NCBI GenBank assembly: GCA_905178155.1
Contig: CAJINV010000005.1
Span: forward strand, 5,002,256-5,066,255
Reading direction: 5' to 3'
Origin: Amoebophrya sp. A120
Lineage: Eukaryota; Sar; Dinophyceae; Syndiniales; Amoebophryaceae
Length of the DNA stretch: 64,000 bases
Program-made: the position numbers and the translations under genes
The notes under the pieces: generated by a model
The model's input: only the letters and a program-made list of their open reading frames with translations
Told to the model about the DNA's origin: nothing
Database searches by the model: none
In this document: positions 42,001 to 57,000 of the stretch, piece after piece
Numbering within the stretch: position 1 is the stretch's first letter
Layout: every line of letters starts with the position of its first letter

Positions 42001-45000
42001 GCAAGTCTTCACTGCTTTGTCTGCTTCTGGTTCTGCTTCTCTCGTTATGACAGTGCACAACTCCCCCTTGCCCTCATTTGTCATGCAAAAATCCAAATCC
42101 AGTTGCTGCCTTGTGGCACTGTTTGCATGACAAATTTCGAAAGCCCAAACAGTACTGAGGAAGGTACATAAGTTTGTCATGCACAGGGTCCACCTGTGCT
42201 GGTGTTTGTAATGCTGTTGATGCCATACGAACGAGGGGGGGGGAGTTGTGCACTCTCATACTCGTCACCAACATCAAACAATCGTTGACCACGGATTACA
42301 ATTTGGAATTCGACACAACCAATAATGCTGCTGGGGTAACTGTCGAAATACCCGCTGAGGAGTCGAAGGATACGAAAATCGCGCCGGAGAAATCCTTGAT
42401 CGAGGGCGGCAAAGCGGTCTTCATCGAAGCTTTGATGGACGCTGAAGTGTCTTTCGACGTCGATAGTTTCGTCCAGAAATATTTGAAGGAGAAAATGAAT
42501 AAAGACATCACGCAGACCGGGGTGAAGAAAACGCCAACAGATGTTTCCGCAGCATTAGCAGCCCATGACACCCTTATCGCGGAGAAGATCATGAAGAAAT
42601 CAGTTTTCTCCGCGATCAAAAAAGCCTGCCCGCTTTTGGCTTCTGGCGATGACGTGATCTTTACCGAGGAGAACGTCGCGACGACCGTTTCTCCTTCTTC
42701 CGGGTCGAAAAAAGCGGATGGTAGTGGGGCGAAAGAGACCAGGACCGTTTCGATTGTTCTTCATGGTGATTTCTCCGCTGCGGCGATGAAGGAGGTCTTA
42801 CAGGCGTTTGAGAAGCCGGGGGAGACTACAAGCTCCGCTGGTTCTACTTTTACTACCGAGTTCAACACGCAGATGCAGTCGATTTCTTCTTCCACAAACG
42901 TGACTGAAGAGCTGAAGATGTCCACCATTGAGTACAAGGAGAACGCGAACCGCGAGCCGCCGAAGCAGATCGCGCAGACAGAATCGGAGATTTCCTTCAC
43001 GATGTCGGAAGCCGCTTCTAACACTGAAGTGCAGAACTGGGTGCAGACCGCAGTAGCAAACGCGATGAACGAGGCGGCGGGGTTAGAGATGACGAAGACG
43101 CACGTGTCGGTGCAGGTGAAGACCGACACGAGTAAACAACCAGTCGTGAAGATTTCCGTCCCGTTTGCGAGCAAAGTGGTCTCGGAAATGTTTTCCTCAA
43201 CTTCGAAGTCCAAAGCGAAGGACAGATTTATGACATTAGTGAACGCGGAATTAACGAAAGCGGCTCAAACGAAAAAAGACGGCACAGCATCTAATATCAA
43301 CATCTCCCCATCTGGTGTCGCGATTCAAACATCGGACGCGAAAGCAACGAGATTCCTCGAAACGGAAGTCGAACTGGCGGTAGATCGGTCCGGTGGCGCA
43401 GCTACGGCGAACAAAGTGCCTAATGAAGAAGCTTTGTTCGCGTTAGCTCAAACTGCTGTCGCCAGATCCTTGAAGAAAGCGGGTGTTACCGTTGATCCGA
43501 AACAGGTTTCCATCCGGTTCATCTCCAAAGCGGCGGACGCGGCTGATGCCACTGCAACCACTCCATTGACCTACAGCTTCAAGATCACCACCGCCGTTGA
43601 TGATTTCACCTACACGGAACAACAGCAGAAGATCATTGAGGACCAGTTCAGCAAGTCCAAAGCGGTGGAGTCCGCCGCTTTCGTCGCGGAATTTGCTTCG
43701 AATCTGAAGACTCTTGGTGTCGCGGACTTCGCGACGACCCCGGAGGTGAAGAAGGAAGTGAAAAAAGCGGCAACAAGTGCTGAGACGGATTTAACCCCGA
43801 TAGCGGACACATTGCCTGGGGGGATTGCGTTTGTGGAAACTAGCTTCTCGGTGGAGACGACGGATTCCACGACTTACAGTGCTGACCAGCTGATCGAAAA
43901 ATTGATTCCCGCGATGGCGAAAGCTTCCAGCAAAACTTTACGGAAGTTCGTTGCCGATTCCGACCCGGTGAAATATCCGAATGGGGTTTCCGACGTCCCT
44001 GCGGCGGTGACAGTGCCGGAAACGGCGGTTGGGCTGGTGTTTTTGTACGACACGCCGGTTGCAGCCGGTTCTGCAGCGAGAAACCGGAACTTCAGACTAA
44101 CAGTCCAGTTGATCGAGGTCCCGGCGGGGGTTGCGGGGAACATGATGGGGGTGACCAGTTTGAACCGGAATGAGCTGTGGACAGAGGTGACACAGCTCGC
44201 GACCGATGGTGACGCAGCAGCTCTCCCGTCTGACATTACTTCTCCAAAGTTCATCGCGGACGCGAAGCAAGCATCCCAAACCCAGGCGAAGATCAAACTC
44301 ACTTTCGACAACGCAGCGACGCCAGCAGACTTAGCCGCGCCAGGCGTCCAAGCTTCCATCAAGGAGGGCTTCGCCCAGGCGTTCAAGGAGGCTGGTGGGG
44401 CGCCGTTGAAGAAGGAGCACGTGTTCATCTCCATTCACGAGAAAAATGCTGCTGGAACCGAGTACACGTTCAACTTCGCGGTGCCGACAGTTTCCCAAGC
44501 TGGGACGGCTTTGGTGAGTCCCTCAGGAGGTACCGACGGCGAGATTTTCGGCTCGATTTTGAAACAGAAGACCAACACGCTTTTAACTAACGCTGGGGTT
44601 AGTTCGTTTGCCGTCACGACGATTGCGAATACGGAAGAAGCGGTGGAAAGGACCTATTTGACCACGAAATTATCCTTACTCCCGCAGGCTGGGGGGAGTG
44701 CGATGAAACAAGCAGATTTATTACCGATTCTGCAGAAGGGGATTGGGAATGCGTTGTCGACGACCACGACGGATTACGTGCCTTTTACCAGATCCAATAT
44801 CACCGTTTCCTTCCCGCAGGACCCGAGTGATGCAACTACTGGTGGCGGCACTTCTGAAGTCATCATCTCCGTCCCGTTCGTCTCCGGTACGGAATACGAT
44901 ACGACCCAAATCGAGAACGCAAAGAACCAAGTGAAATCGGTTTTAGACCCCACTTCCGCAGACTTCGCGTCGAAACTCCCAACGAGATTGGAGGCGCAGG

Positions 45001-48000
45001 GAGTCGCTTTTTCCGCTCCATCCGATACGGATTTAGCGGAGCTGACCAAGGTTTCCGAACCCGCGGCGCCGTCGAAACCCGCAGCGACGGTTTCGACGTT
45101 GAAGTCCCGAACTGCGTTCGTCCGCGCGGCGATTTCCATTCCATTCGCCGATGGTGCGAACGAATTCTCGACGGTGAAGATGGAGGAAATTCTAGAGCAG
45201 GCAATTGCAAAAACCATCGCGGAAGATAAGAATGTGTTAGAGGCCGGGTTCGGTGAGGCAGATCTCGTCAAGCCAGATCAGGTCACTTTGGTGATGTCCC
45301 AAGCTTCCGAGGGGAGGAAAACGAAGGATTTCGAGATCACGGTTCAAATACCGGAGACAGAAACTTCTTCCCGCGTGTCCGCGCAGATTGTGTCGATTTT
45401 GAGCAAGAACAACGCGAAAAACACGGAATTTGCGAAGTCCTTCGCAGTTAAAGCGGAGGAGAAATTGGAGGAGGAGTTACTCGCAAGTGACACGACGGGG
45501 ACGCTGACGAAAGAACTAGTCAAACAAAAAATCAACTTCAGCAAAGACGCAACCACTGGCGTACCACTCGTCGCGTCGAAAACCGTCGCGGCGCCGGCGT
45601 CGCAACTCAAGGGTGACATCGGGTTCGCGATAAATGCTGGGGAAGTGTTAACCGATGAGCAAGTCACCACTGTCGGAAAGAAGGCGATCGCGGCCGCTTT
45701 GACGAAAGCGACCGGGACGCCGATTTCCCCCGAGCAGGTGTCCATCATGGTGCAACCAGGTTCCGTATGAGAGTGCACAACTCCCTCTCCCCCTCCCCCT
45801 CATTTGTGTTGCATGAGCAGCATGACAAGAGCTCGCAAAGATGCAGCTTTTGCATGACAAATTTCGTAGAGGATTGTAGTGCTGCTTAGGATTCCCATTC
45901 CGGAATCTGTCATGCAAACAGTGCTAACAGGCAAACGGTGGATTTGGAATTTTGCATGACAAATGAGGGGGAGGGGGAGTTGTGCACTGTCATACTCCGC
46001 TGCATTACAAGTTCCGGGCTTTACCTACGACGTGCCGATAACCGATTCCAAAGCGAAGTGGTTCTTGCAGGACGCGCCGGAGACGTTTAAACCGTATTTG
46101 GAAGCGGAATTGAAACAACTAGCAGCGAGCGAATTAACTCCGGCGAGGACAGTAAATGACAACAGCCTGACGGTTGCGAAAGCGCTGAATAAAGCAGCGG
46201 TGTCGTTTGAAATGGAGCTGAAATTGGTCGACGGCGCGAACTCGTGGCTACCATCAAGCGAACAGATGCTGAACATGTGGATCCAGTCCGCGGCGAAATC
46301 GGCGGTGGAAAAAGTCGCCGGGGTGACGCAGGGATTGAAGACAACACAGATTTCCGTCGCGTTTCTCGGTGCGACATCGATCCAGCCAGGCGCGACTTCC
46401 GCAACTGTGCCAGTGCAGGTGTCTGTGCCTCTGACTGAGGGTGCGATGGCTAGTGACAGTTCTGTCACGTTTGAATCCATCACGACAGCTTTGAAGGAGA
46501 ATTCCGCTGCGGCTTTAGTTTCAGAAGTGAAATCGGTTTTGGAAACCACCTACAGCCTAGAATTCTCCGCACCCCCAACAGTTACTGCGGATGAAATCGA
46601 CACGAGCAAGGATTCCGCGACGAAGCCACCACCTTCTCTCAACAGCAAAGTCTCATCTGACGGAACGGTTGTTACTGCTGCTGGTGCATCCGCTCCAACT
46701 TACGTCCGCGGTGATTTCGAAATGGAACTAACCCTGTCCAACGACGTGATCGACACAGATTCCTCTGACGGCTCTACCAGTTTGAAACCATCTGCAACAG
46801 TCGATCCAGACCGGGAGGTGAAGGAAGTGTTACGAACTGCGGCGTTCAATGCTTTGAAAACCCAGGTTTCTGCGTTTAAGGATCCGAAATCGATTTTGAA
46901 GTTTGAAAAATCCAATGTCGCGGTCATCGTCTCCCCTGCTTCGGGCGTGAAGACGGAGAAGAGGACTCTATCCGTCACCGTCCACGGCGACTACCCGGCG
47001 GAAGTAATCAGGGAAATCAACGACGCATTTTCCGCCACTTCCGTCACCCCGGATGCGAGTTCTGAAATGGCGAAGATCACGGGGTCGACGACCCCCGTCG
47101 CCGATCGGTTCAGAACCGCGTTGGTGGCGGAAGCGGGAAGCACCGCGACGAGTGAATCGAAGAAATTTTCCTTCGGGTCTTCTGCTACTGTCGTTGGGGA
47201 TGGGCCGAAGCCGGTTTCCACTACGCAAACCACAATTTCCTTCCCGGAAGCACTGGTGTACCAAAACCAAACAAGTGGTGCCCAACCCGACCCGAATGCC
47301 GCGCCACCGAGCAACGATTTGGTCGAGTCCTGGGTGAAGGAAGCGGTCGCCGCGGCGGTGAGTGATGCGGCGGGGCTGGATTTGCTCCCCGAGCACGTTT
47401 CGGTCGTCGTCACGACCGATAACAGCAACAAGCCGTCGGTGAAGATTTCTGTTCCGTTCGCAAATCAAGCGGTGAGCGAGATGTTTTCTGCGGCGCCAAG
47501 TGCGAATAAGGAGATTTTCCTGAATGCTTTTGAGCCGACGTTGAAGAAGGTGGCGGAAAAATCCGATTTCGTCCTTCCGGTGGATCTATCAAATGTAAAA
47601 ATGTCTGGGTCTGGAAACTTGTGATGCTGGGCGGCGTCTCATGATGAGGCTACAAATGCTGGCTCAGCATGACAAGTTTCCGAGCTTCTAGGTGTTGCCT
47701 ATTCTGCATGACAAACTGCGCTTCTGCATCACAGAAAAACGGAGCTCTTGGGTAACGCGCATGACAGATTTAAGAGTCATGACAGACAAGCATGACAAAC
47801 ATGAATTCTTCCAGACCCAGACATTTTTACATTTGATAGGATCCCACTACCGGGAAGAGCAAAATGACTTTCGCTTCCGCGGAGTCCACCTCCTACGTGA
47901 AAACGACGATCCAATTGAAGGTCGACACGAGTAGTGGGACCCAACCGTTACCAGATCAAGATGCTCTGTTCATTCTCGCGCAGACCGCGGCGAGCAAATC

Positions 48001-51000
48001 GATGGAGAAACTCGGGTTGAGTCAGAAGATCTCCTCGAATCAGTTCGTGATTCAATACACTCCAATACGACAGTGCACAACTACTCCCCCTCCCCCTCAT
48101 TTGTCATGCAAAATCTCAAATCCAGTCGCTGCCTTGTGGCACTATTTGCATGACAAGTTGTGGTAGCCCAAATCGCACTACACTCCAGCGTAAATTTGTC
48201 ATGCAAAACCCACACTCTTGCTGATGCTTGTGTTGCCGTTCATGCTATACAAATGAGGGGGAGGGGGAGTTGTGCAATCTCATATCCAACCACCAACACG
48301 GCGACCGGCCCGACCGGTGGGGAGCAGACGTATGATTTCGGAATTTCCGTCGCGTTACCCTCCACCGTTTACTCCGACGCCGATGTCGCGACAGTGACCA
48401 AGGCGTTCAACAAGGACGACAGTAAAGCAGTAGAATTCAACACCGGCTTCACTGATTCGTTGAAGACCCTCGGTATCACGCAGTTCGCGGCGGAGCCAGC
48501 TGTGAAGGAAGTTGCGGTGAAATCGGTCGACAAAATCGAGACGGATTTAACCCCCATGGAAATCGTCCCCGGTGGTGTTTCCTTCGTCGAATCAGAATTC
48601 CACGTGGAGACCGTCGATACGAGCTTGTCTGGGGATGATTTGATCGCCATTTTGAAATCCAAAATCGCTTCGGGCACTGGAGCTTTGTTGACGGATATCG
48701 TTGGTTCGGCTACGACAGTTGCGGAGTCCGCGATTGGATTGGTTTATTTATACGATACGCCAGTGTCCGCGACAAGTACAGCTTCGCAGAGGAATTTCCG
48801 CATGACAGTCCAGCTCGCGGCGGTGCAAACGTCTGTGGTTGGCTCTGCTCTTGCTGTTTTGTCAGATTCCCGAGAAGATTTGTGGAAGAAAATCTCTTCC
48901 TCTGGTAGTCCTTTACCAGCGACTGTTTCCAAGCCGAAATTCACTAGTGATGCGAAGCAAGCGTCGCAAACACAAACGAAAATCACGATCACGCCGAAAG
49001 ATGCTTCTGACGCTGGAGTGGATAAAGCAGTAATTCAATCCGCGGAATTCCAAAAAGCGTTCAATAAGGGGTTTACATCGGCTCTTCGCGAATCCGGTGG
49101 CCCGGGATTGACGGAAAGCCACGTGGTCACGACGATTCACAACTACGATAGCGCGACGAAAGCGTATACTTTGAACGTCGCGTATGCTTCGATGCAATCT
49201 GCAGCTTCCAACATGCTGTCGAAGTCCAAGGGCGGAACTGATTCGGAAATCTTTTTGTCACTCTTCCGCACGAAGTTCAACCAGGAAGTAACCGCTACAC
49301 CAATCACCGGTCTGGCGAATGTTGCGGCGACACCGTTGGCCGTTGCGGCGGACGCGATTGAAAGATCGTACGTCGAGTCGAAGATCAGCTTGAAGCAGTC
49401 TGTTGCTGCTTCCGACACGTCGAACTTCAAGCAGAAGCAGGATTTGATCCCGATCTTGCAGAAGGCGGTGTCCTCCGCGTTGACTTTATCGGTGGATCCT
49501 GCAGCGTCTGCCACTGGCGCCGCTGGTGCTGCTGCTGGGACAATCCCGCGGAGCTATTCTGATAGTAAAGTGCCGAACAGCTTCTTCAGCAAATCAAACA
49601 TCACAATCTCCTTCCCGGTGGACTCCACAACAGACGCAACCAACGCAGGTACTGGGACTGTTATCATCTCCGTCCCGGTCGTTTCCGGTCCGGGGGTTGA
49701 GTCGAAAGTAGATGCCGCTGCCGCGCAGAAGGCGAAGGACCAGATTTTGTCGGTGTTGGATCCCACAACCACCACTTTCGCGGAGAAACTACCGACAAGA
49801 TTGAACGTGCTGGGAGTTAGTGTAACAGTCCCACCTCCACCAAAGCAAGGTGATCCGCCACCGGACCCGGCGAACTTGCCGTTCGCGGTTGCGGAGAAGC
49901 CGGAACCTTCCGCGCCGGTTGTGACGGAATCGACCGTGAAATCGAAAATCACTTTCGTCTATGGATTGCAAACATGTCTGGGTCTGGAAACTTGTGATGC
50001 AAGGAGGGGAATAGTGAGCACACTGTAATGCGCTGCCAAGCATGGCAAGTTTCTCCGTGACCGTGGTTCATCTGAGTTGCGTACTCCGCATGAGAAGCTC
50101 CACTTTTGCATGACAGACAAGAAGAGCTCTTCGCGGCCACGCAATACAGAGCTGAGAGTCATGCCAGACTAGCATGACAAGTCTCTGAATCTTCTAGACC
50201 CAGAGATATTTGCATTTGATATCGTCCAGGCGAAGTTGAAATTCACGGTGGAGGAGCTGAAGCGGATTGTGCAGGAGCCTGTGGTTGATTCCACCACTGG
50301 GCAACAAATCATCGACCCGGTAACCAACCAGCCGAAAACAAAAGCGAAGGAATCGTCTATCGTCTTCACGGACGAGGAGTTGGAACAACTTTGCGCAAAA
50401 GCGATTGCCAAAGCTTTATCCAACGACCCGGGCGTACTTGACGCGGGTTTCGGGCAAGTTGATATCATCGACAGTAAAACCGACGTTGCGGTTATCGTGT
50501 CCGAGTCTTCCTTCGGGAAAAGCGAAAAGGAGATCGATTTCACGGTTGGGGTGAAGGAAACGAAATCCCAATCCGCTTTGTCGACACAAGTTTTGTCGCT
50601 TTTGTCCACCGGAAACAGCAAAAACGCACCTTTCTTATCGAACGTTTTGGAAACGAAATTGGTGGAAGAAATGACAAAAACTGCGGAGACGAAAGTTGTT
50701 GCGAGTGGAGGGAGCAAAGAGGAAGTGAAACTCACTCTGAAACAAAACTCCATCAACTCGGGGAACAAAATCGCCGAGCCCGCAACCTCGCTCGAGTCCA
50801 AATTTTCCTTCGACGTCACACCCATCGAGCCGGTTTTGTCGGATAACGAAGCGACAATTCTCGCACAGCAGATGATCGCGAAGGCGGTGAAGGAAGCGAC
50901 GGGGAGACAGGTGAAGCCCGAGCAAATCGCGGTGACGGTTGGACCTGGTTCAGCTGCGGTGGGTAAACCGGATATTAAATTCGTGTTACCCGTGGCGGAT

Positions 51001-54000
51001 GAGAGGGTCAGGTGGTTCTTGACGGACAGTGCAAAATCCTTCGAGGAAAACTACTTGAAGCAAGCTGCAGAGACGACACTAGCGGCTGCCGACACGTTGC
51101 TCCCTGTTGATCCATCCACTGGCGCTGCCGCGCCGAAGAGAACAACATCCACCGTCGGGTTGCAGGCCGGCACAGACGCGAAGCAGAACACATTAGTTAC
51201 GATGCGGTTGAGTTTACCTTTGACCAAAGGCGCTTCTTCTTGGCTGCCGGAATCGGAAGCGATGCTCTCCTCCTGGCTCCAGGGCACCACGAAACAAGCG
51301 GTGCAGAAGTTGACCGGGATTACAGATTTCGATTCTTCTGCCATCACTGTGGTTTTAGGCTCTTCTATCGACGCTTCTTCCGGGTCAGCAACAGTCCCCA
51401 TCCAGGTTTCCATCCCGATTTCCGAATCCCAGCTCTCCGTCGCCGCCGACGCCTCGACCGCCGCGACCAAAGCGGCTTTTGAGGCGGCGGTCAATGCGAT
51501 CAGCGCCAACGCGGCCGCGGATCTGAAGGCGGAAGTGAAGAATGTGTTGGAAACAACCTACAATCTAGAGTTCTCCGGCCCGCCGGAAGTGACGGAAGAG
51601 CCGAAAGCGGTGGAGGAATCGGTGGTTTTGAAGAAAGAGTATCAACTGCAAATATGTCTGGTTCTGGAAACAGGAAACTTGTGATGCAGAATTGTGGATG
51701 ACTGAATATTTGCCAATGCAGCCAAGCATGACAAATTTGCAAAACGCTCTCTCATGCTCAGTCCGCATGAGAAACTGCGCTTTTGTATGACCAAAGAGGG
51801 CGTCTTTTTTGTTAGTCATGCAATACAGATTTTACGGGAGTGTAGGAGTAGCATTACTTCTACGAGTTCCATGCTTCCAGACCCAGACGTTTTTGCATTT
51901 GATAAAGAGCCATCCATTGCGAAGACCGCATCGTATGTGGAGGGTTCGTTCGCGATCAACGTGCCACAGACGATCGACACGAAGAAATTACAAACAGTTT
52001 TGAAAAACGCCGTGATTTCCTCCTTGGATAAAACCGTCGATGCTTTAAACGGGGAAACTTCCACTCTCACCCAGGTTGCGGTTTCCGTCTCCCCTGGGCC
52101 AGATACCAGGAACGAGGACGCGGTGAAACAACTCGCAGCAACGACTACGAACGAGGATAGAGATGTGAAAATCACTTTATCAGGTGAGTTAACCGCGGAC
52201 CAGGTGGCGCAGATCGTGGAGGCATTGAGTTCGTTATCCGATGAAGCGAAGCAAGCGACAGATTCCACTACGGATAGCAAGGCTTTGAAGAAAGCAAGGA
52301 CGTTCGCAAGCACTTGGGTGGCGGATTTGACAGCGTTGGACACGGCGGATGATGACATCAAACTCAACACAGCAGTAACTTCCTCCGATGGTTCCACTTC
52401 TATCGTGAAACAAACGTCCACCGCGAAGCAAGTTTCGCAGACCGAGTCGAGCCTGAAACTGGTTCTGAAACCATCCACTGGGGTGAAAGACGCGACAACT
52501 GGAATTGCGCCGGTGAAAGACGGCGAGCCATTGACGGATGTCGCTGCTATTCCGAGCAATGATGTGATGGAAGACATCACGCAGGAAGCGATTGCGGCGA
52601 CAATTAACCAATTAACCGGGTTGGATTTGACACCGGAGCATGTGTTTGTGGATTTGAAAACGGATCACTCTGCTGAGCCGGAGTTGTCCTTCACAGTCCC
52701 ATCCGGGGACGACACGGTGGCGAAGTTCTTGTCCAAGCAGGATAAGAGTGGGAGGAAGGAGCAGTTTCAGCAGTTACTGCAGCAGAAGATTGCGGAAGTC
52801 ATGGCGGTGAAAACGAGCACAAATATCACCATCTCCACCGCTCCGGAGGATGTGGCGAAAATGGTGACGAAGGAATCCGCAGGGTCCACTTCGTATTTGA
52901 AAACCACCATGGACTTCGCTTTACCAGCGGGTTCGGAAGCCTTGTCGCAAGAAGCGCTGTTCGCGCTTGCGCAAACCGCAGCGGCGAAGGCTGTGAAAGA
53001 GGCGGCAGGAACAGCGACTGTCGTTGAAATCCCGGCGAACCAATTTTTCGTCAGGTACACACCAGGTAGTACCAACACGAACTTCGGGTTGGAGATTTCG
53101 GTCGCCATGGATTCGGCGGATTATTCGTCTGCGCAGAAACTGAAAGTGGAGAAGGCTTTTTCGAAACTCGTTTCGAAGAAAACAGTGAATTTGACCACCG
53201 GAGAAGAAACAGTCACCACCGAGTCTTCCGCGGAAGCGAACACTTTCGCCTCTGCGTTCACGACGCAATTGACGAATCTAGGTGTTTCTACCTTCGAAAC
53301 AGCCCCTGCAGTCACAACGGAAAAAGCGGAAGTTTCGGTCAAACAAGCAACAACCGATCTAGTTCCGGACGACACGGAATCGCCCGCGCCAGGTGGGCTG
53401 ATTTACGTCGAGTCGGAAATCTCCATCGAAACGCCATCAGCGTCTGTGCCGTTTTCTTCCGATGCGGCCGGGGCGGATGAGCTCGCCGTACATTTACAAT
53501 CCGCAGTCTCAGAAGCGGTGAACACGAAATTTTTATCCGGCTTCACCAATGAAACTGGTAGTAACCCCGCGGTGAAGAAAGAGCAGGTCGGCTTGACTTA
53601 TTTGTACATGGCACCAGTCGAAGTCGGGTCGGATAAACGTGTTCGGGTGTATAGAGCAACAGTGCAGGCACACAGTCTCACCACCGCGCAGATCGGGACT
53701 TTAACAACTGCCATGTCCGAGCCAAAGAAGGAGAAATTTTCCGAAACTCTGGGCACGATTTTGACCGAAAAATCCCATCCAGCGACTGGTGGGGATGCAA
53801 AGCTACAGCAGGTCTCGAACCCGAAACCGACGAAATTGGCTTCGCAGTCGTCGCAGACGCACTTCCGCTTGGAGCTGCAATTGGAGAATGCCATGACAAA
53901 ATCCGAAGCGGAAGCGGCTGTAATCTCCGGTTTGCAGACTTCGCTAAAGGACACGTTGTCTGAAGTCGGTGTAGCCCGGTTGTCCAAAGAGCACATCCAC

Positions 54001-57000
54001 ATCAAGTGCGAGCCGGAGTCGACGTTTATCAACGAGCCGAGCAAAATCGGAGATGCAACCGCGACTACGAAAAAGTGGACCTTTTTCGTCGCTTTACCAA
54101 CCTCTGGTAAGACGATAACCACCATGGTGGAGGAATTCCAAACAGATTCCGCTAACAGCAACAAGAAGACGAAGCCGCCAAACCCGGACGCGGAAATCTT
54201 CACGACAATTTTGACGAACAAGCTGAAGACGAATCTTGCTGCGGACACTTTGTCCACAGACGCTTCTCTGGCGAAGGAGTTGTTGACCGTGCCGGTCACG
54301 AGTAAGGAAAGAGTTTATCTCCAAACGGAGATGGCTTTGTCCATCGACGTGACGCCGAGTGAATCGCTTGATGACGCATTGAATGTGAAGAACACTGGGG
54401 ATTTATCCCCCGCTTTGCAGGCTGCGGTGGCTTCCGCTTTGAAATCTGCGATGCCGGAGGGCGAGGATTTGACACTTCGGTCCGGCGACGTCGCGGTGCA
54501 GTTATTCCCGGAATTGCCGATCAGACAGGATACTTCTACCACGCCTCCGACTCTAACCCAGTCGGTTCGGGTCGCGGTTTCCATCCCGTTAGCTGTTGCT
54601 GGCGGATCGGAGAAGGCGGCGAACCGGTTGCAGCTGTTGATGTCCAAAACCGCAGCGGAATCGACGGATTTCCTGACGAAACTGGCACCGAGGTTGGAGG
54701 TTCGGGGTGTCAACTTCGAGCAAACCGCTGTTGCTGACAGTGGAAGCACAGGCTCTGGTGCTGGCGCAGGAGCCGCAACAGTGCCCGGCCTTGCGGTCAC
54801 GACGGAAAACGCAGCCAGGTCCGAAGTCGCTTCCACCGAAACCACTACGAAGGATAACGTCAACTTTGTCCAATCCGCTCTCCAAATCTCCATCGGCAAC
54901 GCTGGGGTTCCAGCCAAGGAGATGCAGCTGATTCTCTCCAAAGCAATCGCCGAAGCGGTTTCTTCCAATTCCGCAATTCAGGAGGCGGCGGGCGGCGATT
55001 CGTCCGCGATCACGATGAAGGATGTTGGGGTCGTCGTTTCCGCGAAATCGAAACTCACCGACCAGAAGGAAATCTTCGTCACCATCGCTTCCCGGGAGAC
55101 GCAGTCCTCGACCAAGATTCAAGCAGCAATTGCTTCCCTGTTCTCCTCCTCTTCTGAAAAGTCTTACCAGCTCGCGCAGTCGTTCGAGGAGAACGTGAAG
55201 CGGATTATCACGGTTAACGGCGGAATTACCAACCCAGAAGCGAACAAGCAGAAATACGCTTTGGCGGAAATCCGCGGCGGCGCGGTGCAGTCAGTAGCGG
55301 CGATCCCGGCTTCGATGACGAGCGGCAGAGCGCAGTTCAGCTTCAACTCGGAACCAAATATCGACGACAGCATGACAAACGAGCAGCAGGAAGAAGCGAT
55401 CATTAAGTTGATCCAGCAAGGGTTTGCAAACGCTTTGGAAGAAGCTTCTGGTATGGGAATCCAGCCCGAGCAGGTGTCGATTGTTCTCGATCCGGAATCG
55501 GTGAAACTACGACAGCCGACTTTTTCGTATTCTGTGCCTTTATCGGAATCTCAAGTCTCCTGGTTTCTAGATGAGGACACGAACAAGGACAAAACGAAGG
55601 GGTTCACGCCCTATTTGACGGCGGAAATCGACAAGTTAGCGAAACAGGAGACGGATAGTTCTGTCCCCGGAGTAGAGAAACCCGCCTGGGAACAGTTGAC
55701 AGCGAAGGCTACTGATGTCGGCATGGACACGACGGCGGAGACGAAGACGAAAACTTACTTGTCGACAACTTTGGAGTTGGATTTGATTGATTCTGGGGAT
55801 TCAACCTGGCTCCCCAGATCCGAGACGATGCTGCAGCTCTGGGTCCAGTCCGCAGTGCAAAAATCGGTGAAATCCATCGCAAATGTGGATATCAAGTCCG
55901 ACCACGTGTCTGTGTTGTTGGCGGAGGAGCTGCCGAAAACCGGTAATACCGCGAAAGCGAAGATGTCGATCTCGATCCCCTTTGAGTCAACCGATTCTGC
56001 GCCCGTGGATTTACCCGCGGTTTTGTCCGCCTTAGGGGCGAACAACGCAGCGCAATTCATGGCGAACACGAAGACGGAATTGGAGTCTTTTGGTTTAGGC
56101 TTCCAATCCGATGTGAAAATCATCACACCGGAGAAGACCGAGAAGCTCCCGGAAGGGTTGACAACGACCACGACTACAACAACCACTACTGTTGTTGGCG
56201 CGACGCCGAAAACCGCCAGAGAGGCGGCGGCGAGCACCTACGGGACGAAGACTGTAGTCGAGCAGTTGGCGGAGAGGGAAGAAGCAGAAGCTGGCGCTTC
56301 CGCCACTCCACCTCCATTGTTCGCGCCGTCTGCAGAAGCGGTGGTTGCGGCGGAGCCGGGAATTCCTGGCGGCAGTACGTATCTTGAGGGTAAGTTCGAC
56401 ATGAAGGTGACGAACCGGATTTCCACAGAAAGGTTGTCGAACTTGCTGAAGGCAGCAGTTCGTGACTCCCTCCCCTTCGCCGCGCCCGCGACCATGGACT
56501 TGGACTTCACGGTTGCGGTTTCTGTTGCACCGCTATCCCGTTAAAAAGTATCGTAGTTGTACTAGTAATTGCAGTCATGCATGACTAATGCGCGTCTTCA
56601 GGGAAATCACCATGACAAATTCCAACTTTCCTCCTGAAAAAATCTGTGTTGTAATTTCTACCAACGACGATACTTTTGTAATGCATAACCACCATCACAG
56701 GAGCTGATGTTTGGTGAGGTGATTGAGGACCGGCAGACTTCGATCATCATCCACGGTGCAGGTCTGAACACCAAAGCGGTTTCGCAAATCCTAGACGCGT
56801 TGGACAAGATCGAGGAGGGGATGGTGACAGAGGCGAAATCCCCGATTGCAACTTCGTCTACTACGCAGGACGGAACGGTCAGGCAGAATCCGGCTTTGAA
56901 ATTCCAACAACTCGTGAAGCAGTCGGTGGATCAGAAGTTATTAGCTTCCCCCTACAACACAACCACCGGTGGTTTCGCCGTGAAGGAAACTGCGAAGCCG

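Larger units (their letters stand above)
36192..42410 (+). repeat. super-repeat D, modules 1-9
   Basis: 1636 codons once elements 49-54 are removed. It carries six elements, the most of any super-repeat, including two of the three G copies. Confidence 0.75.
46698..51927 (+). repeat. super-repeat F, modules 1-9
   Basis: 1404 codons after removing elements 56-59. Confidence 0.75.
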
